Source: Mucilaginibacter mali (lineage in GTDB: Bacteria; Bacteroidota; Bacteroidia; Sphingobacteriales; Sphingobacteriaceae). Taken from it: a DNA stretch of 64,000 bases. The notes under the pieces are model-generated. The model was not told where the DNA came from. It worked only from the letters and a program-made list of their open reading frames with translations, and did no database searches. The stretch spans positions 1,674,001 to 1,738,000 of the forward strand of contig NZ_CP054139.1 in the NCBI RefSeq assembly GCF_013283875.1. Direction: 5' to 3'. The position numbers and the translations under genes are program-made. Below are positions 10,390 to 19,243 of the stretch, in pieces (within the stretch, counting starts at the first letter, position 1; each line of letters begins with the position of its first letter).

Positions 10390-11821
10390 TCAATTTTACG
10401 GCCTGACCGATACCGGTAAGGAACGCAGCAACAACGAGGATGCTTTTATCGCCCGGCAAAGCCCCGACGGCCGCTTTATTATTGCCTGCGTTATTGACGG
10501 GGTAGGTGGTTATAAAGGCGGCGAAGTGGCGGCCGCGCTGGCCAGGGAGGCCATACTGCAAAGGCTGGCACAACCATCTGGCGAGATCATCCCCATGCTG
10601 CTGGATAGCTTTAACCAGGCCAACCAAAGTATACTGGCCGGTAAAAAGGAGGTAAAGGAGCACGATAGCATGGCCTGTGTAGCCACGCTTGCCCTGGCCG
10701 ATACAGAAAAGAATCAATTTTACTACGTGCACGTTGGCGATACCCGCTTGTACCTGCTGCGCGACCGCTCGCTGGTGAAGATCACGCACGATCAATCATT
10801 CGTGGGTTTTTTAGAGGATTCGGGTAGATTGGATGAAAAAGCTGCCATGGCGCATCCCAAGCGTAATGAAATTAATAAAGCCCTGGGCTTCGAGATCAAT
10901 TTATCGGGCGATACGGATTATGTAGAGACCGGGCAATCGCCGTTTTTACCGGGCGATATGCTGCTGCTTTGCAGCGATGGCTTAACAGATATGGTGCCCG
11001 CCGGCGAGATCTCGGATATCCTGAACAATAATGACGGTTTAAAAGACAAATGCCACGACCTGGTTGCCGCGGCCAACCATAACGGCGGCAAGGATAACAT
11101 TACCGTGGCGCTGGTGAAAAACGCCAAACAGGCATCATCGCACGAGGCTACCAGGCCGGTAAGCGGTCAAAAAAAAACGGAGCTAAAAGCTGCTAACGAA
11201 CCCGCCATAACCAATGTGCCCTTAACCGCCGAAAGGGGGGCGGCTAAAGTGAAAGGCAATATCCCGGTACTCATCTTCGCCCTGATGGCGCTGATATTTT
11301 TGTGTACCACCATTTGGCAATATATACAAAGGCAAAAGGCCACGCAACCCGGAGCAACGCCGGCACAAACAGATACACCCGTGATAAAACCGGCCAATGC
11401 GCAGGAGGCGAAATTGCAGGCCACTATTAATGGCTTAAAGGGAAATGTGCTGTTGCTGGTGGATACCGCCTTTAAATCGCCGGTTAAGATCAGTAGGGCA
11501 ATTGTGATAGATAAGGATAGCCTGTTTATTAAAACAAAGGGAAATGTGCAGCTATTGTGCGATAGCGGCTACACCGGCGCGGCTATATCGCTTACGCCCA
11601 AATGTAAACTGGTGATGCTGGACAGCCTGGCCATCACTGGCTTTAAAACAGGGGTCGTTGCCTATAATACGGCCTTGTTGCTGAAGAATATGAGGTTTAC
11701 CAATTGCGGCACTACGGTTCAAAACAGGTTTACCGCGCAGGGTAAGTACACCAACGGCGGTGTACCGGCCAATGTTTTTAAAGTTGATTCCATTCCTGTA
11801 ACACCCCATAAGCAAAAATGA
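10382..11821 (+). CDS. Membrane-anchored PP2C-type Ser/Thr phosphatase with extracytoplasmic beta-helix-like domain
   Basis: 479 residues. Residues 1-245 form a PP2C (PPM) phosphatase with all metal motifs: RSNNED (15-20), IDGVGG (D39), VHVGDTR, SDGLTD and GGKDNIT. A linker is followed by a membrane span at about 295-315 and then about 160 periplasmic residues. That tail shows short hydrophobic strands alternating with turns (LLLVDTAF, IVIDKDSLFI, VQLLCDSG, ISLTPKCKLVMLDSLAITG, LLLKNMRFTNCG), the pattern of a small right-handed beta-helix. Such a domain is unusual for PP2C, whose actinobacterial PstP counterpart has a shorter external tail. It presumably reverses phosphorylation by the two flanking kinases. 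The stop overlaps the next start (ATGA at 11818-11821). Confidence 0.92.
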   Translation: MADQFYGLTDTGKERSNNEDAFIARQSPDGRFIIACVIDGVGGYKGGEVAAALAREAILQRLAQPSGEIIPMLLDSFNQANQSILAGKKEVKEHDSMACVATLALADTEKNQFYYVHVGDTRLYLLRDRSLVKITHDQSFVGFLEDSGRLDEKAAMAHPKRNEINKALGFEINLSGDTDYVETGQSPFLPGDMLLLCSDGLTDMVPAGEISDILNNNDGLKDKCHDLVAAANHNGGKDNITVALVKNAKQASSHEATRPVSGQKKTELKAANEPAITNVPLTAERGAAKVKGNIPVLIFALMALIFLCTTIWQYIQRQKATQPGATPAQTDTPVIKPANAQEAKLQATINGLKGNVLLLVDTAFKSPVKISRAIVIDKDSLFIKTKGNVQLLCDSGYTGAAISLTPKCKLVMLDSLAITGFKTGVVAYNTALLLKNMRFTNCGTTVQNRFTAQGKYTNGGVPANVFKVDSIPVTPHKQK

Positions 11822-14800
11822 TGGAGCAGGAAGCGAAGCCCTTAATTGGCCGTAAAAAGGAACGCATGTTCCTGTTGTTGATAGCCGCAGTATTAGGTTT
11901 GCTGTTTGTGCGCCTGTACATCATCGAACAAAAAAACTTTGCCGATGTAGACAAGCGCTTACAGGATGGCACCATGGTAAACCTGAACGCTAAAAAGCCC
12001 GCGAAAAGCATCCGTGGCCTTTTGGAAAAGGGTTATTATTTTGAAGATAAGCGGGATATAGACCTTGTTGAAGATGTATTTGCCGACCGCCTGACCGCCG
12101 GGTATCAGTTTGAAAATATTGGCGATATCAACAAAAAGAAGTTTTACGTAGATGCCGACGAGGCGATGGCTAAGGGCGGTAAATCGTTTCAGCAAAGGGT
12201 ATTGGTATCAAGGTCGCTGCTGGGTTATACGGGCGATGATTCCCTGCGCTTTATCCAGGAAAAAAGAAAGCCGCCTGTTCTACCCGCGGTTACCGATGTG
12301 GAGATGGATGGGAATGCCATTAGTGGTAAGGTGCTGGAGAAGAAGACGCCGCTTGCTGGTGTGTTGGTGCGCCTGCAAATGATATTACCGCAGGACAGCA
12401 CCTATAATGATGAGGAAGCCGGCGAATTAAATAAAAGAATAGAAAAGGGCGGCGGCTTTAAAAAAGAATACGTGCTGGATGCGCAAAAAAAGCCGCACCT
12501 GCAGGCCATGACTGCCTTTGCCCGTACCGATGAGCAGGGTAATTACACCTTTAAAAACCTGCCCGCTGGCAAAGCCTTCGAGGTTTTGCCCTTGCAGCCT
12601 GGTTTCCAGTTCGGCCGTTCATCGGGCACGCAAAATTTGGATAACGATGAGGTGTTCAACTTCTCGCGTTCACCACATACCATCAGGCTGTTTTCTACCC
12701 GCGATTTTAATATCCTGAAGAAGGAAAAGGCGCTGATTATCCGTACCCCGGCGCAGTTTAATTTTTGGTACCTCATGGTGGCGGCCTGCTTCTTCGCTTG
12801 CTTCGCGCTGACGCATCTAATATTAAGCTGGAAATTCAGCACCACCGACCAGTTGATATTGCCCTTTGTAATGGTGCTGACGGGTTTATCGTTTTTAACC
12901 CTGCTCAGCTTGCAGGACCCTCTGCGCGACCGCTTCCTTGCGAAAGATTCGCTGGTTTATCTCGGTATGGGTTTTGGGGCTTTGCTCATCACGCTGATAT
13001 GCAACCTGCGCCGCTTCACGGTCGATTCGGCCTTGTACCGCCTGCTGGTATTTAAAAACAACCGCAAGGCGGCCAACGGCTGGCCCTGGGCGGTTATCGC
13101 TATCGGCTTGTTGGCTATGACTATCCGCTTTGGCACCGGCCCGGAGGGGAGCGGGGTTAAGGTAAATTTGATGGGCTTTCAACCCAGCGAGATCGTGAAG
13201 TACCTGGTCATCATCTTCCTGGCGGGGTTTTTTGCCACTAACGAGAAGTTCATCAGCGAATATGTTACCTGGAAAAAGCGCTTCTCGTTCTTTTCCTTCG
13301 CGGTTATCGCCATAGGGATAACCCTTTTCCTGTTCCTGATGCTGGGCGATTTGGGTCCGGCCATGGTGATCTGCTTTACGTTTATCATCCTGTTCTCTTT
13401 TTCGCGCGGCGATTTTATGTTCATGGCCGCGTCGGTCATTTTTTATATCCTCATTACCTGGGCATTTAAAAACGTATGGATCTCGGCCCTTGCAACTGTG
13501 GTGATGCTGGTTTTAGTGACGCTTTTACAGCGCAGGCAACTCAGCGAATCGGCCATCATGGCTTTGATCATCATCGCCGGGTTTTTAACTATCGATAAGA
13601 TCCCGCATCTGGATAAACTGATCCCTGGCCCTGTGCAGCGTTTGGTCGACCGCAAGGCCATCTGGCAAAACGCCTGGGATAACGAAGTTTACGGCGGCGA
13701 CCAGGTGGCGAACGGCCTTTGGGCCATCGCGGGTGGCGGCCTGACCGGGCAAGGCATAGGCGAGGGTTTTGCCAAAACCATCCCCGAAGCGCATACCGAT
13801 ATGATCCTGCCCTCCATTGGCGAGGAGTTTGGCTGGACGGGGATCGTCTGTATCTTCCTCATCTTCCTGCTCTACCTGCACCGCGCCATTATCATTGGGC
13901 GGCAAACGGGCACGCCCTTCCTGTTTTATTTATGCGCAGGCATTGGGGTGTGTACCTTTGTACAATTCCTGCTGATAGCCGGAGGATCAACCGGTGCCTT
14001 GCCGCTTTCGGGGGTTTCGTTGCCTTTCCAGAGTTATGGCGGCTCGTCGCTGGTGGCTAATTTTTTGGCGGCGGGCTTTCTGCTGTCAGCATCAAAGGTA
14101 AAGGGTACGCCTGTACAAATGAGTTTTATCACCAAACAGCAGGACCGGAATTTAGTCCCCGCGCTGATGGTGGCCTGTATCGGCATATTATTGTTAACCA
14201 TCAATGTATCGCGCTATGTGCTTAGCAATAGTAAGTGGGTAGTAAAGCCATCGCTGGTGGCCGACAGGAGCGGCGCGCGCATGTTCAGTTATAATCCACG
14301 CATTACCATCCTGATGAATAAGCTGCAGGCCGGTACTTTGTTTGACAGGGACGGGCGTATCCTGGCAACCAGCGACCCGAAGCTGATACAAAAACAACGA
14401 AGCATGCTAAACGCCGCCGGTGCCGGTAATTACGATCTGGATTCGGCTATGCATAAGCGTTTGGATAGGTATTATCCTTTTGATGAGCAGATGTTCTTTT
14501 GGGTAGGCGATGCCAATACCGGCGTATTTAACGGCAGCACCAACGGCTATTTTGCAGAGTACGAGCACGCCGCCGAGTTGCGCGGCTTTAAAATGCCCAT
14601 TACCAGTTATAATACCCACGCCAGCCGCTACCAGGAAGACCGCTTCCTGCCACGCGGGGTAAAGGAAATGTCGGTGGCGAAAAAGGATCACAGCGCGTTG
14701 GCGCCATTGCTGATTGCCGGTATCAACAGCAGCGAAGTGGAAGCCTTTAAAAAGCGCAACCGCGATGTGCAATTAACCGTGGATGCCGAATTACAGACCA

Positions 14801-15939
14801 ACATCCAAAGATCGGTGGCTACAGATACCTCGCTGTATGATAACCGCGTATCGGTAGTGGTGATGCAGCCTAATACCGGCGATGTACTGGCCTCGGCTGT
14901 GTACCCGTTGCCACCGGTGCACAACTGGGATCAGATGACCATGCCCGTGAGCGAGCAAAACAAGCTGTCGCAATGGATCACCACTGCCGATCTGGGCTTT
15001 ACTTACGCCACGCAGCCGGGTTCTACAGCTAAGGTATTAACCACCATGGCGGCCTTCAATAAGCTGGGGCTGGCCGCCGCCGATAAAAAGTTTACGGTGG
15101 AAAGTTGGGAGCGGATTCGTACCAAAGGCATCGAACCGGATGAGACCGGCGTAATTACTTTGGAAAGAGCGGTGGCAAAATCAAACAATGTTTACTTTAT
15201 TAAGTTAGCTAACCAGGAACATTTAGAAGAAGACATGGCCACCTTATATCTTAAAACAGGTATGTTTTTGCACGGCGTGGGCGGCTACTTTTATGGTAAG
15301 CAAACCGATAATGCCGAGCAGGAAAATAAATGGCGCGAGCTATGGCGTAAAACCGAGTTTAACACCAAACCCCGGTACGATCCTAACAACATCCGCCGCA
15401 CCCGTGCCAAGGGTATATCGGGTATGGCCTGGGGGCAGGGCGAATTGATCGCTACGCCGGCGGCGGTAGCAAGGCTGGTATCGGGCGTGGCCAACAATGG
15501 CAATTTGGTGGCCAACCGCTTTGTGCTGAAGGTAAGCGATACAGCGCAGGCGGTTAAGGGCAGTATTAAGCTGGCTAACGATCCGCAATACGCGTCGCTG
15601 ATCACGCAATATATGATCGAACAAAGCGCGCCCAAGGTCCCGGTGTTAGGTTTAAGCGTAGCCGGTAAAACAGGCACGCCCGAACGCATCTGGAAAAAAG
15701 AGAGCATTAACGATGGCTGGTACGTATTCTTCGCGCCGATGGCTAAGGGAACGGGCAATATCGTGGTTTGCGTGCGTATCGAATCGACAAAGGGATCGGC
15801 CGACGCGGTGCGGTTGGCGGGCCGGCACGTGATCCCGTTTTTAGTGAAGAAGGGCTATATCAAAAGCATTGTTCCGCCAAAGGAAAAACCGGTAAAGGAA
15901 AAGCCAGCAGATGAAGAAGTAGTAACGGAAGCTAATTAA
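11818..15939 (+). CDS. Fused SEDS glycosyltransferase-class B penicillin-binding protein
   Basis: One 1373-residue polypeptide combines both halves of an elongation/division peptidoglycan synthase. Residues 17-33 are a first membrane span. About 35-320 are periplasmic and include a CarboxypepD_reg-like piece (TFKNLPAGKAF). About 335-770 are a multi-span SEDS (FtsW/RodA) domain with the catalytic Asp in PEAHTD (D661). Another span near 785-800 leads to a class B PBP with FDRDGRILA, SxxK at S1069-K1072 (GSTAKV), SNN at 1122-1124 and KTG at 1284-1286. The C-terminal tail is Lys/Glu-rich. Ordinary RodA/FtsW are about 400 residues and their partner PBPs 600-700. It should polymerise lipid II and crosslink it. 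Its start overlaps the PP2C stop (ATGA); ATG 11821 is an alternative. Confidence 0.93.
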   Translation: MMEQEAKPLIGRKKERMFLLLIAAVLGLLFVRLYIIEQKNFADVDKRLQDGTMVNLNAKKPAKSIRGLLEKGYYFEDKRDIDLVEDVFADRLTAGYQFENIGDINKKKFYVDADEAMAKGGKSFQQRVLVSRSLLGYTGDDSLRFIQEKRKPPVLPAVTDVEMDGNAISGKVLEKKTPLAGVLVRLQMILPQDSTYNDEEAGELNKRIEKGGGFKKEYVLDAQKKPHLQAMTAFARTDEQGNYTFKNLPAGKAFEVLPLQPGFQFGRSSGTQNLDNDEVFNFSRSPHTIRLFSTRDFNILKKEKALIIRTPAQFNFWYLMVAACFFACFALTHLILSWKFSTTDQLILPFVMVLTGLSFLTLLSLQDPLRDRFLAKDSLVYLGMGFGALLITLICNLRRFTVDSALYRLLVFKNNRKAANGWPWAVIAIGLLAMTIRFGTGPEGSGVKVNLMGFQPSEIVKYLVIIFLAGFFATNEKFISEYVTWKKRFSFFSFAVIAIGITLFLFLMLGDLGPAMVICFTFIILFSFSRGDFMFMAASVIFYILITWAFKNVWISALATVVMLVLVTLLQRRQLSESAIMALIIIAGFLTIDKIPHLDKLIPGPVQRLVDRKAIWQNAWDNEVYGGDQVANGLWAIAGGGLTGQGIGEGFAKTIPEAHTDMILPSIGEEFGWTGIVCIFLIFLLYLHRAIIIGRQTGTPFLFYLCAGIGVCTFVQFLLIAGGSTGALPLSGVSLPFQSYGGSSLVANFLAAGFLLSASKVKGTPVQMSFITKQQDRNLVPALMVACIGILLLTINVSRYVLSNSKWVVKPSLVADRSGARMFSYNPRITILMNKLQAGTLFDRDGRILATSDPKLIQKQRSMLNAAGAGNYDLDSAMHKRLDRYYPFDEQMFFWVGDANTGVFNGSTNGYFAEYEHAAELRGFKMPITSYNTHASRYQEDRFLPRGVKEMSVAKKDHSALAPLLIAGINSSEVEAFKKRNRDVQLTVDAELQTNIQRSVATDTSLYDNRVSVVVMQPNTGDVLASAVYPLPPVHNWDQMTMPVSEQNKLSQWITTADLGFTYATQPGSTAKVLTTMAAFNKLGLAAADKKFTVESWERIRTKGIEPDETGVITLERAVAKSNNVYFIKLANQEHLEEDMATLYLKTGMFLHGVGGYFYGKQTDNAEQENKWRELWRKTEFNTKPRYDPNNIRRTRAKGISGMAWGQGELIATPAAVARLVSGVANNGNLVANRFVLKVSDTAQAVKGSIKLANDPQYASLITQYMIEQSAPKVPVLGLSVAGKTGTPERIWKKESINDGWYVFFAPMAKGTGNIVVCVRIESTKGSADAVRLAGRHVIPFLVKKGYIKSIVPPKEKPVKEKPADEEVVTEAN

Positions 15940-15967
15940 TCCAATTTGCGGGTTAACAAATAGACGA

Positions 15968-16158
15968 TTTAACCACAAAGCGCACAAAGATATGCCCGAT
16001 GTTGAAGCACAAAGTTCACAGAGGTTTTGGTACTTAAAAGAAAAAGAGAGGCCACAAAGCTTTGTGGCCTTTAAAAAAACTTAATCTGCTGATTGATTTG
16101 CTCTTTGTGACCTTTGTGTCAATCGATATTGCAAATCTTTGTGCACTTTGTGGTTAAA
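15968..16158 (+). repeat. Nested long inverted repeat built on CACAAAG motifs
   Basis: Outer arms of 28 bp (15968-15995 and 16131-16158) pair with only two mismatches; the left arm begins TTTAACCACAAAG and the right ends CTTTGTGGTTAAA. Inside them is a second imperfect pair (around 16008-16024 and 16101-16120), and at the centre a perfect 20-bp palindrome GGCCACAAAG/CTTTGTGGCC (16050-16069) followed by TTT and an A-run. The whole element fills the gap between the SEDS-PBP and FHA genes. It looks like a dispersed Bacteroidota-type extragenic palindrome that could fold into one long hairpin in mRNA and act as terminator, attenuator or stability element. Confidence 0.8.
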
Positions 16159-16193
16159 TAACTAACAACTGAAGTTAATTAAACAAAAAAAGG

Positions 16194-16976
16194 ATGTTCA
16201 ACATATTTAGTCAAAGCAATAGCCAGCCAACTGATGTAAAAGGTGTACGGGAGGCTTTGCTGCGCGCTGTAAAGGAGGAATTGCAAAAGGCCGAAGGTGG
16301 CGAAGGCCGCAATATTAAGGGCATCAATATATTTATCAACGCGCCCGCCGGTAACGAGCATATGTACGAATCGGCCGTGTACCTGGATGAACCGCAAAAG
16401 TTTAAGGACGAGATCCAGCGCATTGCCGACGACTTTGACCTGGGGCTGCCCGATAACTGGGAACTGGAAGTTAAGTTCGATACGGAATTTCCGCCCGAAG
16501 CCATTAAACTGAATGATGTTAACGCCGCTATTTTTATCCGCACAAAAGATCATGTCATCCAGCGATCGGGCGATGGTTACCTGCGGGTATTAAACGGCGT
16601 AGCCGAGCAGGCCGAATATCACATTACATCGCAGGATGGCAAACTGAATATCGGCCGCGACCGTAAGGCGCAAATTGAGGGCGGTTTTTTCCGCACCAAC
16701 GATATCGCCTTTCCCGGCGACGCGGGCGATGAGGCCAATAAATACATCAGCCGGCAGCATGCCCATATCGAGTGGAACAATGAAAAGGGCTGCTTTATGT
16801 TTTTTGCCGATGAGGGCGGCATCCCGCCGGGTAACAAGGTAAAGGTGCTGTCGGCAGCTACGGGTACACTGTTCAAGCTGCATTCAAGCCATATCGGGCA
16901 CCAGTTGGAAGAAGGCGACCAGGTGATATTGGGCGAAACCGCCGTAATGGAATTTAGTTATAAAACAGGGAAGTAA
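16194..16976 (+). CDS. FhaA-like FHA-domain protein
   Basis: 260 residues, cytoplasmic. The C-terminal FHA domain (about 145-256) has the canonical phosphothreonine-binding residues: IGRD with R155, ISRQH with S186, R187 and H189, and a later EEGDQVILG turn. The conserved NG turn is replaced by GGIPPGNKV. The N-terminal part (about 15-100) is an alpha/beta domain preceding the FHA, like the DUF3662 domain of mycobacterial FhaA in placement and size; I infer this likeness from pattern only. It ends 6 bp before the second kinase, so the two are almost certainly co-transcribed, and it is the obvious reader of kinase autophosphorylation or of phosphorylated cell-wall proteins. Confidence 0.88.
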   Translation: MFNIFSQSNSQPTDVKGVREALLRAVKEELQKAEGGEGRNIKGINIFINAPAGNEHMYESAVYLDEPQKFKDEIQRIADDFDLGLPDNWELEVKFDTEFPPEAIKLNDVNAAIFIRTKDHVIQRSGDGYLRVLNGVAEQAEYHITSQDGKLNIGRDRKAQIEGGFFRTNDIAFPGDAGDEANKYISRQHAHIEWNNEKGCFMFFADEGGIPPGNKVKVLSAATGTLFKLHSSHIGHQLEEGDQVILGETAVMEFSYKTGK

Positions 16977-16982
16977 AGATAA

Positions 16983-18269
16983 ATGAGCAAGGTATTTACC
17001 ATAATGGAAGGGCTGGAGAACATGGGCGCCATACGCACAGGTGGGCAAGGCTCGGTTTATAAAGCCCGGCGCATGGGCCCCATTTTAAGCGCGGTAAAAC
17101 TTTTGCCTACCCCCATCTTTACCGAAGATACCGACGATAAAAACTACCGCCGCTTTTTAAACGAGGTAGAAAAGCTGAAGCGGGTGAACCAATCGCCCGA
17201 CCCTTATGTGGTGAAGATCCTCAGTTCGGGTATTACCGAAAGCGGCTCGCTGCCCTTTATCGAGATGGAATATATAGAAGGCCCCGATCTGTGCGAACTG
17301 CTGACCGAACCACAAAGCAAAGTATTTACCATACAGGAGGTGGTTAAGGTAGCCGATCACCTGTCGCGTGCGCTGGCACATTGCCATAAGGTAGGGGTGA
17401 AGCACGGCGATGTTAAAAGCAATAACGTAAAATACAATATCAATAACGGTAACTACGTGCTGCTGGATTTTGGCCTGTCGATAATGAGCGACGAGGAACG
17501 CCGCAGCAGCTTGCGCCATGCCGGAGCCATAGAATTTATGGCCCCCGAGCAAAACGACGGCGAGATGCTTTTTCAAACCGATGTTTACAGCTACGGGGTA
17601 GTGCTTTACGAAATGTTGGCCGGGCAGGTGCCGTTCCCGCTGGCAGGTAATGGTGAAACGGCACGCAATACGGTAATGCTGGCCCATATGGAAGTGCCGG
17701 TACCTGATGTTTTGGAAATAAGAAAACAAAACCTGCCCAAAAACTGGACCGCCGACCAAAAGGAAAGGGAAATGCAGGTGCCGGCCTGGCTGCTGAACCT
17801 GGTTTATAAATGCCTTGAAAAAATACCTGATAACCGTTATGGCAACGGTATGGACTTGCACGATGCCGTAGCATCCAACGGTGTAGTAGCGGCGGCTGAT
17901 AGTTATACCGACACTTTAAAGGCCCAAAACCAAGACCTGCAAAACCAATTAACCCAATTGCGTGATGCAGAGGTGGCGACTCAAAGATCAAGCATAATCG
18001 TTTCCAAACCCATTGCTATGGCTGCCGTAGGTTTGATGGTTATATTGCTGATCTTCGGCATCTACAGCCATTCTTCAAAGGAGGTGGTATATTATCCAGC
18101 GCCTAAAACCTCAAATTATATACCCCTTGTTTTACAAAAGCCTTATACCCCGCCCAAGCCGGTAGTGCATACGGTTAAGCCAACCGATAGCATCGAAAAG
18201 GCGCATGCGAAGACTCCGGCCCAGGTAAAACCTAAACACAAGCGCAAAAAGTTTTTGGGGATATTTTAG
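16983..18269 (+). CDS. Membrane Ser/Thr protein kinase 2 (PASTA-less, paralog of kinase 1)
   Basis: 428 residues. The kinase domain is collinear with the one at 7905: glycine loop GGQGSVYKA, K39, HGDVKSNN (D143, N148), DFG 162-164 and MAPEQ. A short coiled-coil-like linker (LKAQNQDLQNQLTQL) precedes the membrane span at about 344-363. The periplasmic tail differs entirely from that of kinase 1: it is about 65 residues, Pro-rich (KPYTPPKPVV), and ends in a strongly basic stretch (KPKHKRKK). No PASTA domain is present; a basic Pro-rich tail could contact peptidoglycan or other anionic wall material. Last gene of the locus, 6 bp after the FHA gene. Confidence 0.93.
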   Translation: MSKVFTIMEGLENMGAIRTGGQGSVYKARRMGPILSAVKLLPTPIFTEDTDDKNYRRFLNEVEKLKRVNQSPDPYVVKILSSGITESGSLPFIEMEYIEGPDLCELLTEPQSKVFTIQEVVKVADHLSRALAHCHKVGVKHGDVKSNNVKYNINNGNYVLLDFGLSIMSDEERRSSLRHAGAIEFMAPEQNDGEMLFQTDVYSYGVVLYEMLAGQVPFPLAGNGETARNTVMLAHMEVPVPDVLEIRKQNLPKNWTADQKEREMQVPAWLLNLVYKCLEKIPDNRYGNGMDLHDAVASNGVVAAADSYTDTLKAQNQDLQNQLTQLRDAEVATQRSSIIVSKPIAMAAVGLMVILLIFGIYSHSSKEVVYYPAPKTSNYIPLVLQKPYTPPKPVVHTVKPTDSIEKAHAKTPAQVKPKHKRKKFLGIF

Positions 18270-18271
18270 TT

Positions 18272-18289
18272 AAGTTGTTCCCACAACTT
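18272..18289 (+). terminator. Short stem-loop between convergent genes
   Basis: AAGTTGT/ACAACTT with loop TCCC lies just after the kinase stop and just before the convergent cyclase's stop. The T-tail is short on both strands, so it is a weak, possibly bidirectional terminator. Confidence 0.4.
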
Positions 18290-18982
18290 TTACCCCGAAA
18301 TAGCCATCAGATAAGCCATATCCTGTTTAGAACCACTCAGGCATAAGGTATCGGCATAAGGCTTTCCTGCTAAACGTACATCCTGTTCTGCCGAAATGCC
18401 TTTTAAACTTACAGTTTGCTGGCTCAATACCGGGCGACTGTTATCTAACAGGCTATATACTTTTTCCGATATCAGCAGGTCGTTGTTCAGCTCCTTTGTT
18501 TTGGCCTGTAATCGTGAAGCGACGTTTACCGGTAAGCCCATTACCGATAGGGTTGGTGCTGCATCAAGGCTAAACTCGCCAATGAACACCTTGCCGGCAT
18601 GCAGGCCCGCCCCAATTTCCAGCGGTTGGCTGTTATAGGTGGTGGTAAAGGCATCGTTAAATAAATTAAGCGATTGGAATATGGTTTTAATAGCCATGTA
18701 AGCCTGGTTGGCCGCCTCGCGCACATCGGTTTGCAAGCCGAATACAGCGTAAAGGCTATCGCCCGCCATCTCCACCACGCGCCCCTGGTAGTTTTTAACA
18801 ATGCGGTTAAAGCCGGTAAACAGGTAGCGCACCAGTTGTATAACCGACTGCTCGGCCCGGGTTTCCATCAGCCGGGTAAAGTTACGGATATCTAAAAATA
18901 AAATGGCCAGCTCCTTTTCAACCCCAACACCGGCCACAGTGTTTGGGAGGCTATCGTTTAATGTAATGTAATCGTTTTTCAT
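18290..18982 (-). CDS. Class III adenylate/guanylate cyclase catalytic domain protein
   Basis: 230 residues consisting almost only of a class III cyclase domain, without membrane segment or sensor. The metal aspartates are D31 (FLDIRNFT) and D75 (EMAGDSLYAVFG). The transition-state Asn/Arg pair is N153 and R157 (VNVASR). The base-recognition positions read E71, where adenylate cyclases have Lys, and S146, where they have Asp. This is closer to the guanylate-cyclase pattern (Glu plus Cys/Ser), so cGMP or an atypical product should be considered. It is convergent with the kinase locus, so co-regulation is not implied by operon structure. Confidence 0.82.
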   Translation of the reverse strand: MKNDYITLNDSLPNTVAGVGVEKELAILFLDIRNFTRLMETRAEQSVIQLVRYLFTGFNRIVKNYQGRVVEMAGDSLYAVFGLQTDVREAANQAYMAIKTIFQSLNLFNDAFTTTYNSQPLEIGAGLHAGKVFIGEFSLDAAPTLSVMGLPVNVASRLQAKTKELNNDLLISEKVYSLLDNSRPVLSQQTVSLKGISAEQDVRLAGKPYADTLCLSGSKQDMAYLMAISG

Positions 18983-19243
18983 AAGTAAAATATATCGCGT
19001 TTACCAGTTCAGACGAACGGGTGGGCGAAACATTTCAAAAGAAATTGAGATTTTGCACTTCGTGACATATTCATGACCTGCCAGTTCCGGAGGAGCCAAA
19101 GTATTGTAGAAAAGTGCAAGCCCTTTTTGAGAGTGTCGCAGGTATTCAACAAAAAGGAGTTCAACACCTACGGCGTTGATGGGAATGCTGCTGTTTTGCT
19201 ACAAAGCTTCAGCCTCTAACGAAGTTGCGGCTGACTTTATCGA

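Noticed and set aside
11818..15939. Two adjacent genes wrongly joined by a sequencing error
   Set aside because: The frame is open throughout, the linker contains normal coding sequence with a proper PBP start region (FDRDGRILA), and no internal ribosome start is apparent.
7905..18269. Type VI secretion regulatory module (kinase, phosphatase and FHA occur together there)
   Set aside because: No Tss structural genes are present and the enzymes are linked to a SEDS-PBP instead.
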